Counted from the stretch's first letter, positions 28,604 through 38,293 are shown. The stretch: 64,000 nucleotides of DNA from Octadecabacter ascidiaceicola (GCF_900185015.1 NZ_FXYD01000001.1:496001-560000), one strand, 5' to 3'. Translations and numbers: made by a program. Notes: generated by a model not told the origin, from the sequence alone.

Positions 28604-30484
28604 ATGTCACAAAGCCAAGAAGCCGCATCTCGAATGCGCATGTTCATTTCGACGCGATGGATTTCAAGAACCGTCCCCGTTCTTGCGCTCGGCGTTTTCG
28701 GGGCACTGTTTGTGCGCCATATCGCACAGATTGACGGCGCCGCAATTTGGGGCGCTTTCGCATCCTTGCAGTGGTGGCAATGGGGTGCCGCCTTGGTTTT
28801 TACCGCACTCAGCTTTCGCGCAATCGGCATCTATGACGTTTTGGTGCATCGCATTTTACACACGCGCCAACACCCAAGCCTTGCACGCAGCGCAGGTATC
28901 AAAGCCATCGCTATCTCCCAAACACTAGGTTTTGGCACGATCACAAGCGCCTTGGTCCGCTGGCGTTGTTTGCCGGACCTAACCGCAAGCGCAATTGCGC
29001 AGCTTTCTGCAGCGGTAAGCCTGTCCTTTTTAGCCGCTCTTGCCGTTGTGGCCGCGTTGATCGTGCCATTTTCCGGCCTTTTGCCACACTCTGGCGGGCT
29101 AGTTCTTAGTGGCTTGGTCGCGCTTTTGGGGTTGATGGCCTTGGCCCGCCTCAGTTTCCGGCTGGGTTGGATCCCAACCCCTGTACGCACGAAGACCCTA
29201 TTCTCGTTGTTGCTTGCGACTTTCGTCGACACAGGGTTTGCCGCAGCCGCACTTTGGGTACTTTGGCCGGAACCGATTTCGTTCCAACTTCTGTTCGCGG
29301 CCTACCTTGTCGCCCTTGGTGCAGGCCTTTTGTCCAACGCTCCGGGCGGGGTTGGCGCATTTGATTTGTCTTTGCTTGCGCTGCTACCAGTCACCGATTC
29401 CGCATCAACCATGGCGGCGCTATTGGCGTTTCGCGCCCTCTATTACGCACTACCCGCGGCCATTGCACTCTTCTGCCTAATCCGCCCAACACCATCCGTC
29501 CCGTCCCGCCCGCTCACGCACCCCGAAGCGACCCTTGCGCGGCAGTCGGCCCATGTATTCCCCCACAAGAAAGCGCCCCTCCTCACGCTGTCTTGCTGGG
29601 GGAATGGTGTGGTTTTGGGGGATTTGCCAAACGGAATGTCCATAAGCGACTTGCGCAGCAGCGGGGCACCGCGCGCCCTCTATAAATGCAGCGCACAACA
29701 GGCCACGCGCGCGCGCAAATCTGGCTGGGTCGCGATCCGTTGCGCCGAAGACGCGCTCATCACGCTCGCGACTTGGTCAACCCAAGGCGCTAAAAAACGG
29801 CAATTGCGCCGCGCGTTAAACGGGTTCAAAAACAGCGGGCTTCATATTTTTGAAGTCCGCAACACAGCTTCTCTCACTAGAATTGCCAAAAAATGGGCAA
29901 AGGCCTCCGGTGGCGAACGCGGTCATTCGATGGGAAGGTTTTGCCCAGACTACCTCTCCCATCAGCGCGTATTCGCCGCCTATGCGGGCAAAACTCCTGT
30001 GGCATTCGTCAGCTTTCACACAGGCCCCATTTGGACCCTCGACCTTATGCGCCACGCTGCCTTTCCTTCTGGCGCGCCGCTGCCGAATGGCACGATGCAC
30101 GCCCTCGTATATCAAGGGATTCTTGCCGCAAAACAGTGCGGCGCTACCCAGCTCTCCTTAGCCTCGGTTCCCTCTCTATCCAACGCTTTACCCGGCGCGA
30201 GGCGCACCATAGATGCCGCCGCCGGATTGCGCCGCTTCAAACAAGCTTTTGATCCATCTTGGCATGCACGTTACCTCTGCGCGCGCACGACAAGTGACCT
30301 AATTCTAACGGTCGCAACCTTGGCCAATGCCATTCACAATCCGCCGCCATTGCCGTACCCAAAATCCATTCAGCGACATGATGAAAATTATTCAATTGCG
30401 AAGAAGCCCGCGTCATGCGAAGCGCGTGCGACCCCTTTAGGAGCACGCCATAATGTCCAGTATTCAACCGAACGCCCTGTCTGA
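28604..30484 (+). CDS. mprF: MprF-like aminoacyl-phosphatidylglycerol synthase/flippase
   Basis: From ATG 28604 (GGGGG five bases upstream) this is a 626-residue protein. The first ~300 residues are a membrane region with about eight helices and the LPG_synthase_TM motif SNAPGGVGAFDLSLL. The rest is the soluble DUF2156 (GNAT-like) synthetase domain, with GHSMGRFCPDYL and SFHTGPIWTLDLMRH. MprF makes and flips aminoacylated phosphatidylglycerol, protecting against cationic peptides; which amino acid is used here is unknown. The C-terminus ends with a ~40-residue tail that overlaps the next gene by 32 bp. It is shorter than the Staphylococcus protein (about 840). Confidence 0.85.
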   Translation: MSQSQEAASRMRMFISTRWISRTVPVLALGVFGALFVRHIAQIDGAAIWGAFASLQWWQWGAALVFTALSFRAIGIYDVLVHRILHTRQHPSLARSAGIKAIAISQTLGFGTITSALVRWRCLPDLTASAIAQLSAAVSLSFLAALAVVAALIVPFSGLLPHSGGLVLSGLVALLGLMALARLSFRLGWIPTPVRTKTLFSLLLATFVDTGFAAAALWVLWPEPISFQLLFAAYLVALGAGLLSNAPGGVGAFDLSLLALLPVTDSASTMAALLAFRALYYALPAAIALFCLIRPTPSVPSRPLTHPEATLARQSAHVFPHKKAPLLTLSCWGNGVVLGDLPNGMSISDLRSSGAPRALYKCSAQQATRARKSGWVAIRCAEDALITLATWSTQGAKKRQLRRALNGFKNSGLHIFEVRNTASLTRIAKKWAKASGGERGHSMGRFCPDYLSHQRVFAAYAGKTPVAFVSFHTGPIWTLDLMRHAAFPSGAPLPNGTMHALVYQGILAAKQCGATQLSLASVPSLSNALPGARRTIDAAAGLRRFKQAFDPSWHARYLCARTTSDLILTVATLANAIHNPPPLPYPKSIQRHDENYSIAKKPASCEARATPLGARHNVQYSTERPV

Positions 30485-31481
30485 CCTTCTTGCAACCCGC
30501 GATTGGCTTTTGGCCGATGGCGCGACGGGCACGACACTATTTAACATGGGCCTGCAATCTGGCGACGCACCTGAGTTTTGGAACTTTGAACACCGCGACC
30601 GTATTACCGCCCTGTACCAAGGCGCGGTTGACGCAGGGTCCGACATTTTCCTGACCAACACCTTTGGCGGTAACGCCTCGCGCCTGAAACTGCACGACGG
30701 CCAAGACCAGGTGCATGAAATCAACAAAGCGGGCGCTGAAATTGGCCGCGAAGTTGCGGACAAATCTGGCCGCAAGGTCATCGTTGCTGGCTCCGTTGGG
30801 CCGACCGGCGACATCATGGATCATATGGGCGGCACGCTCACGTTCGACTCCGCCGTGGAAATGTTCCACGAACAAGCCGAAGGCCTGAAAGCAGGCGGCG
30901 CGGATGTTTGTTGGGTAGAAACCATTTCTGCCGGTGATGAATTCAAAGCTGCCGCAGCTGCCTTTGCACTGGCTGACATGCCGTGGTGCGGCACGATGAG
31001 TTTTGATACCGCCGGGCGCACAATGATGGGCCTGACAAGCGCCGAACTGGTAAAGCTCGTCGGCAAAATACCAAATGCACCAATCGCCTTTGGCGCAAAC
31101 TGTGGTGTTGGCTCGTCCGACTTGCTGCGCACGGTTCTGGGCTTTGCCTCCGCTGGACCGGAACAGCCGATCATTGCCAAAGGGAACGCTGGCATCCCGA
31201 AATACGTCGAGGGCCACATCCACTATGATGGCACGCCTGAATTGATGGCTGACTACGCCTGCCTTGCCCGCAACAGCGGCGCGACCATCATTGGCGGGTG
31301 CTGTGGCACGACCCCAGAACACCTGAAGGCAATGCGTGAAGCGCTGGAAACCCGCCCGAAGGGTGACGCACCAACGCTGGAAGAAATCACCGAAGCAATG
31401 GGTGCATTCTCTTCTGAATCCGACGGAACGGACGGCGCTGGCCCAACACGCGCACCGCGCCGTGGGCGCCGCCGCGGCTAA
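30453..31481 (+). CDS. bmt: Betaine-homocysteine methyltransferase-like (Hcy-binding) protein
   Basis: The 342-residue protein is an Hcy-binding (S-methylmethionine/BHMT/MetH N-terminal type) domain with the three zinc Cys: C217 in GANCGVG and C283/C284 in GGCCGTT. DGATGTTLFNMGL is the start motif. It transfers methyl groups to homocysteine. The donor could be betaine, or methyl-B12 on the downstream corrinoid protein. The linked B12-binding gene 154 bp downstream favours a split methionine synthase. The C-terminal 30 residues are Gly/Arg-rich and disordered-looking. Confidence 0.88.
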   Translation: MSSIQPNALSDLLATRDWLLADGATGTTLFNMGLQSGDAPEFWNFEHRDRITALYQGAVDAGSDIFLTNTFGGNASRLKLHDGQDQVHEINKAGAEIGREVADKSGRKVIVAGSVGPTGDIMDHMGGTLTFDSAVEMFHEQAEGLKAGGADVCWVETISAGDEFKAAAAAFALADMPWCGTMSFDTAGRTMMGLTSAELVKLVGKIPNAPIAFGANCGVGSSDLLRTVLGFASAGPEQPIIAKGNAGIPKYVEGHIHYDGTPELMADYACLARNSGATIIGGCCGTTPEHLKAMREALETRPKGDAPTLEEITEAMGAFSSESDGTDGAGPTRAPRRGRRRG

Positions 31482-31635
31482 GCAAGTCACGCTAAACTGA
31501 ACGATTTTCACATTCGTATTGCACCACTTTCATTTGCGTGCTCGTCGCAGTCCGCGCACCTTGTGTCGCAATCGGTCCAGACCAACTGCGGCATTTACGC
31601 GCAAATCACCTAACGACACTTCAAAGGGTTCCCTC

Positions 31636-32340
31636 ATGTCCGACCAAGAAGACGACATCATTCTCGCAGAGCTGAACGACGACGATCTTGTCGCGCAAAT
31701 GTTCGATGACCTTTACGACGGCCTCAAAGAAGAGATCGAAGAAGCCGTAAATATCCTGCTCGAACGCAAGTGGGCGCCCTATGACATTCTGACCAAAGCA
31801 CTGGTTGGCGGCATGACCATCGTTGGCCATGACTTCCGCGATGGCATTTTGTTTGTGCCAGAAGTGCTGCTGGCCGCGAACGCAATGAAAGGTGGCATGT
31901 TCATCCTCAAGCCGCTGCTTGCTGAAACTGGCGCGCCGCGCGTTGGCAAGATGGTGATTGGCACCGTTAAGGGTGACATCCATGACATCGGCAAAAACCT
32001 TGTGTCCATGATGATGGAAGGCGCTGGTTTTGAAGTTGTCGATCTTGGCATCAACAACGCCGTCGAAAGCTACCTCGAGGCGATTGCCTCGGAAGAGCCT
32101 GACATCCTTGGCATGTCCGCCCTCCTCACCACCACGATGCCCTATATGAAAGTCGTGATCGACACGATGATCGAGCAAGGCATCCGCGATGATTACGTCG
32201 TGCTGGTCGGCGGTGCGCCATTGAACGAAGAATTCGGCAAAGCCATCGGCGCGGATGCATATTGTCGTGACGCTGCTGTTGCCGTCGAAACGGCAAAGAC
32301 GTTCATGGCCCGTAAACACAACCAAGGTGCCACAGCCTAA
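31636..32340 (+). CDS. Corrinoid (B12)-binding methyltransferase protein
   Basis: The 234-residue protein has the two parts of MetH/MtbC corrinoid proteins. A helical cap occupies about 1-100 (VPEVLLAANAMKGGM). A Rossmann B12 domain follows with DIHDIGKN at 114-121 (D114-x-H116-xx-G119), the lower-ligand motif, then GMSALLTTTM and LVGGAPL. ATG 31636 follows a GGG site and skips a non-coding-looking stretch. It sits between the Hcy methyltransferase and DUF1638 genes and is followed by a terminator. It probably carries methyl-cobalamin for homocysteine methylation. Confidence 0.9.
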   Translation: MSDQEDDIILAELNDDDLVAQMFDDLYDGLKEEIEEAVNILLERKWAPYDILTKALVGGMTIVGHDFRDGILFVPEVLLAANAMKGGMFILKPLLAETGAPRVGKMVIGTVKGDIHDIGKNLVSMMMEGAGFEVVDLGINNAVESYLEAIASEEPDILGMSALLTTTMPYMKVVIDTMIEQGIRDDYVVLVGGAPLNEEFGKAIGADAYCRDAAVAVETAKTFMARKHNQGATA

Positions 32341-32364
32341 ATACGTGCTAGACTGAAATTCCAG

Positions 32365-32398
32365 CGCGTCCAGTGGCCCTGCTGCTGGGCGCGTTTTC
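32365..32398 (+). terminator. Terminator or attenuator after the corrinoid protein
   Basis: CGCGTCCAG (32365-32373) faces CTGGGCGCG (32385-32393) with one G-T pair, followed by TTTTCT. It lies 18 bp before the DUF1638 gene, so expression of that gene may be partly separate. Confidence 0.7.
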
Positions 32399-32415
32399 TA
32401 TTGAAGGTGTTGCGC

Positions 32416-33030
32416 ATGGATGAAATCACACGCCAAAAATCACCAGACGGCAAAGCCCGCATTCTGTTGATCGCCTGCGGTGCTTTGGCGCGCGAAATCC
32501 TAGCGTTGAACGAGGCCAATGGCTGGGACCATCTGCACCTACATTGCCTGCCCGCCAACCTGCACCACACCCCCGACAAGATCGTCGCCGCCGTCGAAAA
32601 GATGGTGGCAGAACGCCGCGATGACTTTGACGATATCTACGTGGTCTACGCCGATTGCGGCACGGGTGGGCTGCTAAAAGCTGCATGTGATCGCATGGGT
32701 GTCCAGATGGTCGAAGGGCCGCATTGCTATAGCTTCTTTGAGGGCAACGCAGTGTTTGAAAACCTTGGCGAAATGACAGCGTTTTACCTGACGGATTTTT
32801 CCGTCCGCCAGTTTGACGCCTTTATCTGGAAACCACTGGGCATGGACCGTCACCCCGACCTGCGGGACATGTATTTCGGGAACTATGAAAAAATGGTCTA
32901 TCAAGCGCAGACCGACGACCCTGCCCTGACTGAACTCGCCAAGAAACACGCACAGCGCCTCGGGCTTGCGTTTGAGCGGCGTCTGACGGGCTATGGTGAT
33001 CTGGAAGCGTCGCTGGCGGCGCTGCGTTAA
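32416..33030 (+). CDS. DUF1638 family protein next to B12 methyl-transfer genes
   Basis: The 204-residue protein starts at ATG 32416 (GAAGG upstream) and matches the DUF1638 pattern: RILLIACGALAREIL, YVVYADCGTGGLL and a C-terminal KMVYQAQTDDP helix. DUF1638 genes are often linked to corrinoid methyltransferase genes, so a role in methyl transfer or cofactor handling is likely but unproven. Cys in ACGAL and DCGTG and GPHCYSFF are candidate metal ligands. It converges with sufE with a 4-bp overlap. Confidence 0.85.
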   Translation: MDEITRQKSPDGKARILLIACGALAREILALNEANGWDHLHLHCLPANLHHTPDKIVAAVEKMVAERRDDFDDIYVVYADCGTGGLLKAACDRMGVQMVEGPHCYSFFEGNAVFENLGEMTAFYLTDFSVRQFDAFIWKPLGMDRHPDLRDMYFGNYEKMVYQAQTDDPALTELAKKHAQRLGLAFERRLTGYGDLEASLAALR

Positions 33031-33428
33031 GCTCTAACGCTGCGGATCCGCTCGATCATTGCGCGTAACCCGTTAGACCGCTGAGCGGAAAGATGGTCGT
33101 TCAACCCAAGGCGTTCAAATTCTGCGCGGGCATCAACGCCTGCAACTTCCTCAACCGGTAGTCCGTTATACAAAGCATGCAAAATTGCGATCAAACCGCT
33201 GACGATCATTGCGTCGCTCGCGCCGTGGAACGTGAACACTCCATCCTTGATCGTGGGGACCAGCCAAACCTGTGACGCGCATCCGTCAACCTTGGTCGCG
33301 GGAACCTTGAACGCATCATCAAGGGGCGGCATTTCGCGGCCCATGTCGATGACATGCGCGTAACGGTCTTCCCAATCATCCAAAAACTCGAACGTTTCAG
33401 CGATATCTTCAAAGGCAGTCGTGGCCAT
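33027..33428 (-). CDS. sufE: Cysteine desulfurase partner SufE
   Basis: SufE accepts persulfide sulfur from the desulfurase SufS for Fe-S assembly. The 133-residue protein has the acceptor C50 in KVDGCASQVWL and the characteristic helices (FDDAFKVPATK, SGLIAILHALYNGLP). It stands alone, away from sufT and the A-type carrier at 5.5 kb. Its end overlaps DUF1638 by 4 bp. Confidence 0.94.
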   Translation of the reverse strand: MATTAFEDIAETFEFLDDWEDRYAHVIDMGREMPPLDDAFKVPATKVDGCASQVWLVPTIKDGVFTFHGASDAMIVSGLIAILHALYNGLPVEEVAGVDARAEFERLGLNDHLSAQRSNGLRAMIERIRSVRA

Positions 33429-33548
33429 AGTGTTCCCCTATCTTGCCCCTGACTTAGGCCCAGCCCCACCAAACGTCCAGTGCCCGCTTTTCATACACGC
33501 AACTTTGGGCTAGCAAGACGTACCAACTTAAGACCAAAGGGGCGATCC

Positions 33549-34034
33549 ATGCTGCGCGCAACACTTCTAGGCACTGCTGTCCTGCTCACGCTTTCGGGCT
33601 GTGCACGGATTTCAGAAAGCCGCTTCAACCCTTTCAACTGGTTTGGAAACAGCACCGAAGCCGCAGTCATTGATCCGAGTGAGCGCCGCCCACTGGTTCC
33701 AGAAGGCCGCCGTCAAGTAGCCTTAGACGGGCGCATTCTGGTTCAAAGCATCATTTCGCTCAGCGTCGACCGCGCACCAAGTGGCGCAATCGTGCGCGCT
33801 GTTGGTGTCGCCGAAACGCAGGGCTTCTTTAACGCGCAGCTTGTCAGTCGTGGCGTTGAAAACGGCGTGCTTACGCTTGAGTTTCGCGCACAAAGGCCGA
33901 CACGTTTAGAAGTGCCTGGCACAACGCGTTCACGCCAAATCAGCGCAGCCTACGTCATTGATAGCGTTGATCTTTCCGGCATTCGCACGGTACGCGTTCA
34001 AGCCGCGACAAATGCGCGAACTTCCGGCCGCTAA
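33549..34034 (+). CDS. Lipoprotein of unknown function
   Basis: The 161-residue protein has a lipoprotein signal with lipobox LSGC near 15-18. ATG 33549 (GGGGCGATCC upstream) is chosen because it gives that signal. The mature part has an FNPFNWFGNS segment and a beta-rich domain. No membrane helix follows. It is flanked by convergent sufE and rnd. I do not know the family. Confidence 0.7.
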   Translation: MLRATLLGTAVLLTLSGCARISESRFNPFNWFGNSTEAAVIDPSERRPLVPEGRRQVALDGRILVQSIISLSVDRAPSGAIVRAVGVAETQGFFNAQLVSRGVENGVLTLEFRAQRPTRLEVPGTTRSRQISAAYVIDSVDLSGIRTVRVQAATNARTSGR

Positions 34035-34040
34035 GCGCTG

Positions 34041-35198
34041 TCAAAGCGCAATCGCAACGACCTTTTCGCCCTTCACCGCCAAGCCGATCTCGCCGTTACA
34101 TAGACGCAGCGCATCGTCTCCAAAAACCTCTTTGCGCCAACCGCGCAAGGCTGGAACATCACGAACACCTCCAGCAATTGCATCCAGATCAGCGCTGTTG
34201 GCGATCAGCTTTTGTGCGACACCCTCGGTGTCTGCAACGGACTTCACCAACACCCGCAGCATATCCGCCAAGGCCGGATTCACCTGAAGCTTCTCACGAC
34301 TGGAATCAACACGCGGTGCGTTTTCCGGCTTTACGGCCAAGCCGGTTTTCACCGCCTTCAGGATACCATCGGCGATATCGCCACGCCGCGCTTCACGCAG
34401 CAACAGACGCGAACGCCCCAAGTCTTTTTCTGACGCAGGTTTTGTCGATGCGATCTCAACCAATGCATCGTCCTTAAACACACGATTACGCGGAATATTG
34501 CGAGATTGTGCGTAGGTTTCACGAAAACGCGCCAACTCGCGCACGATTGACAGGAATTTCCCCGAATTGGTGCGTGTCTTAACGCGTTTCCATGCCAAAT
34601 CAGGATCCGCTTGATAGGTCGCCGGATCATTCAACACGGCCATCTCTTCGGCCACCCATTTCTTGCGACCAGACTTATCCAATTGCTTAGACAAGAATTC
34701 ATAGATGACCCGCAGGTGGGTCACATCAGCCAGCGCGTAGGTCTGCTGCGCATCCGTCAGTGGGCGGCGGGACCAATCCGTAAAGCGCGAAGACTTATCA
34801 ACGGACTCCTTGGCAATTTTACGCACGAGCGTCTCATAGCCAGCTTGTTCGCCAAAACCACAGACCATCGCAGCGACCTGAGTATCAAACAACGGCATAG
34901 GGATAATGCCCTGATCAATATAGAAAATCTCAAGATCTTGGCGGGCAGCGTGGAAAACCTTAACCACGTTTTCGTCTTGAAACAGCGCATACAGCGGTGC
35001 CAGATCAAGGCCGTTTGACAGTGGGTCAACCAAGACCGCATCGTCATTGCCGTCACCCATATAGGCCAACTGAATCAGACATAGCTTTGAATAATAGGTG
35101 CGTTCGCGCAGGAACTCGGTGTCCACGGTCACATAAGGATACTTGGCGGCCTCGGCGCAAAAAGCGGCAAGATCAGTCGTCGTTGTGATGGTCTTCAT
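34041..35198 (-). CDS. rnd: Ribonuclease D
   Basis: RNase D is a 3'-5' exonuclease in tRNA 3' maturation. The 385-residue protein has the DEDD exonuclease domain: YVTVDTEFLRERTY near 21-34, FHAARQDLEIF, and the last Asp/Tyr in QTYALADVTHL. A helical HRDC domain follows in the C-terminal half (TNSGKFLSIVRELARFRE, VEIAS). It is followed by a 50-bp gap to the lipoprotein gene in convergent orientation. Confidence 0.95.
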   Translation of the reverse strand: MKTITTTTDLAAFCAEAAKYPYVTVDTEFLRERTYYSKLCLIQLAYMGDGNDDAVLVDPLSNGLDLAPLYALFQDENVVKVFHAARQDLEIFYIDQGIIPMPLFDTQVAAMVCGFGEQAGYETLVRKIAKESVDKSSRFTDWSRRPLTDAQQTYALADVTHLRVIYEFLSKQLDKSGRKKWVAEEMAVLNDPATYQADPDLAWKRVKTRTNSGKFLSIVRELARFRETYAQSRNIPRNRVFKDDALVEIASTKPASEKDLGRSRLLLREARRGDIADGILKAVKTGLAVKPENAPRVDSSREKLQVNPALADMLRVLVKSVADTEGVAQKLIANSADLDAIAGGVRDVPALRGWRKEVFGDDALRLCNGEIGLAVKGEKVVAIAL

Positions 35199-35250
35199 CT
35201 GGGCCTTTTCATTTTCTATTCGTCGCGGCCCCCCGCTCGCTTTGGTGAGC

Positions 35251-35862
35251 TTAGGGGATTGATCTCATAATGGGAAGGCGCACTGGCGTGCGATCTCCGT
35301 TCGCAAAACGGCGCAAAACAGCAGGGTACAGTTCATGCTCTAGCGGAAGTAGGCGGCTGGCGAGGGTTTCAGGCGTGTCGTTCTGCTCAACAGCAATGCG
35401 TGCTTGCCCTAGAACCGGTCCATCATCTAATGCGGCCGTCACTTCATGCACGCTACAACCGTGTTCTGGGTCGCCAGCTTCAAGAGCACGCGCGTGGGTG
35501 TGTAGCCCTTTGTATTTCGGGAGCAACGACGGGTGAATGTTCAACATTCGGCCTTCATAACGCGCGGTGAAGCCTTCGGTTAATATTCGCATGAAGCCTG
35601 CCAAACAAACGATATCGGGATTATGGCCCTCAAGCGTCGCATGAAGAATCTCTTCGAACGCGTTGCGATCATTGGGGTATTCTCGGTGATCAACGAAAGC
35701 CGTCGCAATACCCAGGTCTCGCGCCTTCGCCAGCCCGCCGGCGTTCGGATCATTGGAAATCACAACCACCGGACGCGCTGGATGGTCACCAATCATGCTG
35801 TTCACAAGCGCCACCATATTCGAGCCGCCACCCGAAATCAGGATAGCGACCCGTTTGCTCAT
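35251..35862 (-). CDS. purN: Phosphoribosylglycinamide formyltransferase PurN
   Basis: PurN formylates GAR using 10-formyl-THF. The 203-residue protein has [17 protein letters not shown], the catalytic [16 protein letters not shown] (Asn and His) and the late D in [15 protein letters not shown]. Its ATG overlaps the purM stop by 4 bp, so purM-purN are coupled, as commonly seen in proteobacteria. Confidence 0.96.
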   Translation of the reverse strand: MSKRVAILISGGGSNMVALVNSMIGDHPARPVVVISNDPNAGGLAKARDLGIATAFVDHREYPNDRNAFEEILHATLEGHNPDIVCLAGFMRILTEGFTARYEGRMLNIHPSLLPKYKGLHTHARALEAGDPEHGCSVHEVTAALDDGPVLGQARIAVEQNDTPETLASRLLPLEHELYPAVLRRFANGDRTPVRLPIMRSIP

Positions 35863-36902
35863 ACCAATGAGCCTGTGTAGCGAACGCCCTCACCAGCAGT
35901 GATTTTACCAAGCTCGTAAACGTCGTGACCGGCAGCTTCAAACGCGGCACGCGCGGCGTTTGCTTTGTCAGCGGGTACCGCCGCGACCATGCCAATACCG
36001 CAGTTAAATGTCTTGAGCATCTCGCCCTGATCAAGACCGCCCTGCTCGGCCAACCATTTAAAGACAGGCAGGAGCTCCCAAGCATCAAGGTTGATGTCAG
36101 CGCCAAGGGTCTCCGGCAGAACGCGCGGCAGGTTTTCTGTCAGACCGCCACCCGTAATATGGGCCAGCGCATGCAAATCATCCATCGCGGCAACCGCGCC
36201 TTTGACATAGAGCGTCGTCGGGGCAAGCAATGCCTCGCCCAACGTTCCATCGGAAAACGGCGACGCGTCAGCCCATGCAAGACCGGAACGTTCAACAATC
36301 TTGCGCACCAAAGAATAGCCGTTGGAGTGAACACCATTGGACGCAAGCCCCAACAATACATCGCCCTCAGCAACATCGCGTGGAATTTCAGCACCGCGTT
36401 CCATTGCGCCAACGCTAAACCCAGCAAGGTCGAAATCACCCTCAGGATACATGCCCGGCATTTCCGCCGTTTCGCCACCAATCAGTGCACAACCGGACAA
36501 TTCGCAGCCCTTAGCGATCCCGTTGATGATCCGCGTCGCTTGATCAAGCTCCAGCTTGCCAGTCGCGAAATAGTCTAGGAAAAACAGTGGCTCCGCACCT
36601 TGGCACACCAGATCGTTGACGCACATGGCAACCAGATCGATACCAACGCCATCCACGTTTCCCGTATCAATGGCGATGCGCAGTTTGGTGCCAACACCGT
36701 CCGTTGCCGCCACAAGGATCGGGTCGCTGTAACCAGCGCCCTTCAGATCAAACATCGCGCCAAAGCCACCAAGCCCTGCCATAACGCCAGATCGTTTGGT
36801 GCGTTTGGCCGCAGGTTTAATGCGTTCTACCAACGTGTTGCCTGCGTCGATATCAACGCCAGCATCCGCATAAGTGAGGCCGTTTTTCTTGGGTTCAGTC
36901 AT
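35859..36902 (-). CDS. purM: Phosphoribosylformylglycinamidine cyclo-ligase
   Basis: PurM closes the imidazole ring to AIR. The 347-residue protein has the [14 protein letters not shown] start motif, GVGTKLRIA, the [27 protein letters not shown] core and [18 protein letters not shown] 36902 follows AAAGGAATC. The upstream intergenic region of 121 bp separates it from the divergent sterol-desaturase-like gene. Confidence 0.96.
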   Translation of the reverse strand: MTEPKKNGLTYADAGVDIDAGNTLVERIKPAAKRTKRSGVMAGLGGFGAMFDLKGAGYSDPILVAATDGVGTKLRIAIDTGNVDGVGIDLVAMCVNDLVCQGAEPLFFLDYFATGKLELDQATRIINGIAKGCELSGCALIGGETAEMPGMYPEGDFDLAGFSVGAMERGAEIPRDVAEGDVLLGLASNGVHSNGYSLVRKIVERSGLAWADASPFSDGTLGEALLAPTTLYVKGAVAAMDDLHALAHITGGGLTENLPRVLPETLGADINLDAWELLPVFKWLAEQGGLDQGEMLKTFNCGIGMVAAVPADKANAARAAFEAAGHDVYELGKITAGEGVRYTGSLV

Positions 36903-37023
36903 GCGGAAGATTCCTTTGTTCAAAGTGTGCTTTCCGATAAACTATGGCGCAGCAGCAAGCAACGGTACGTGTTAATGTAAACCCGAACAAAAGCGTTAAT
37001 TATAACAAAGGGTACGGACGCCA

Positions 37024-37931
37024 ATGGGAACCATCCAAGATCTCCTACGCGCCTTCTTTGGATGGAACACAACGACGTCACCGCTTTACTTCGTTGCTTT
37101 TGCGGCGGTTGCATGGGTGATTTACGTTTTCCGCGGGTTATCCGGCGGTTTCATCGCTTTTCTATTACCGAAAAATATTTGGTCACATAAATCGACCCGT
37201 CTTGACATAATATTGTTTGTCTTGGGCCGTTTTATAACCGGGTTTGGCCTGCTCGCACGCTTCAGCGCTGCACCCGCTTTTGCGGTTTGGATATCAACGC
37301 GCCTTCCGTGGTCGGCATTTGAAGGCGTATCGTTATCCCCCGTGATTCTTGCCGTTATTTTTGGGTAACGAACGATTTTGGGGTCTACTGGGTCCACCGT
37401 ATCCATCATCAAATGCGTATTCTTTGGCCATTGCACGCGGTCCATCACAGCGCCGAAGTCATGACACCAATTACAGCCTATCGTCAGCACCCACTCGGGC
37501 TGTTTGTCATCGTGGCCATCCAGACAAGCATTATGGGGCTCGTGTTGGGCGTTATTGTTGGGACACTGGACCCACAGGCGACGACCGCAGAAATTGTTGG
37601 CGTTAACGCCTTCACAGCAATTGCGGTCATCGCGATGGCTAACTTTCACCATTCACACATTTGGATCAGTTTTGGCCCAATCGTTGAACGCATCATCATA
37701 TCGCCAGCCCAGCATCAGATTCACCACAGCACAAACCCTGCGCATTACAATCGAAACTACGGTGGCACGCTTGCGATCTGGGACTGGATATTCGGAACGC
37801 TGTATCTGACGGGTGATGACGAAACGATAACACTTGGCCTTACAGAAAAAGGCGATGCGCCGTTGATGACGCACCGCCTTGATTTAATTTTAATCGACCC
37901 TGTGCTCAGGGCTTTGCGCGCAGGGCGTTAG
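37024..37931 (+). pseudogene. Sterol desaturase/fatty acid hydroxylase family gene with a frameshift
   Basis: Two reading frames join into one protein of about 302 residues. The first (37024-37368) has membrane helices and ends VIFG. The second continues from about 37365 as VTNDFGVYWVHRIHHQM, then LHAVHHSAE and, later, MANFHHSHI and HQIHHSTNP. These are the His boxes of di-iron membrane hydroxylases (HxxHH, HxxHH and HxxHH). One extra G in the GGG run at 37363-37365 restores the frame. It is either a real frameshift or a sequencing error. The downstream part has no start of its own with a good ribosome site. Confidence 0.8.
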
Positions 37932-38177
37932 AACTTCATGATAATGTCGGACTCGTCCGCATCATCTGTCTGCTCTGGTGCATCGCGCGTGGACAATGTT
38001 GCAGACGACCCACCGCCGTTCAACGCATTAACCAACAAGACGACACCAATAAATGACAACAAGATTAGGGCTTCACTGCCGCTAGAACTTGATGCTGTCG
38101 GTGTAAAAGATGATGCTCCGGCCAGCACTGGCGCGGACAAAATAACAAAAAACTCGTCATACCGTAAAAAGTTTCAT
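37928..38177 (-). pseudogene. Small Ser-rich one-helix secreted protein gene with a frameshift in the signal peptide
   Basis: GGAAGGGA precedes ATG 38177 and opens MKLFTV then stops. Removing one T from the TTTTT run gives MKLLRYDEFFVILSAPVLA, a proper signal peptide, then a ~75-residue protein: a Ser cluster (TASSSSGS), a hydrophobic helix (LILLSFIGVVLLVNAL), GGGSS, and an acidic tail (DDADESD). The layout resembles the N-terminal half of the protein at 595-1026 but without its S74-like tail. Alternatively a TTG at 38140 may be used. The stop overlaps the convergent hydroxylase gene end. Confidence 0.55.
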
Positions 38178-38293
38178 GTCTCATTCCCTTCCAAGGATTG
38201 AAACTAACATCTACCAAGATTGCGGTGATTTTCCTAATAATTGTTAACCCACCGCTTGACCGCACCGCCGTCTCTGCTACGAACCATTTCTAG

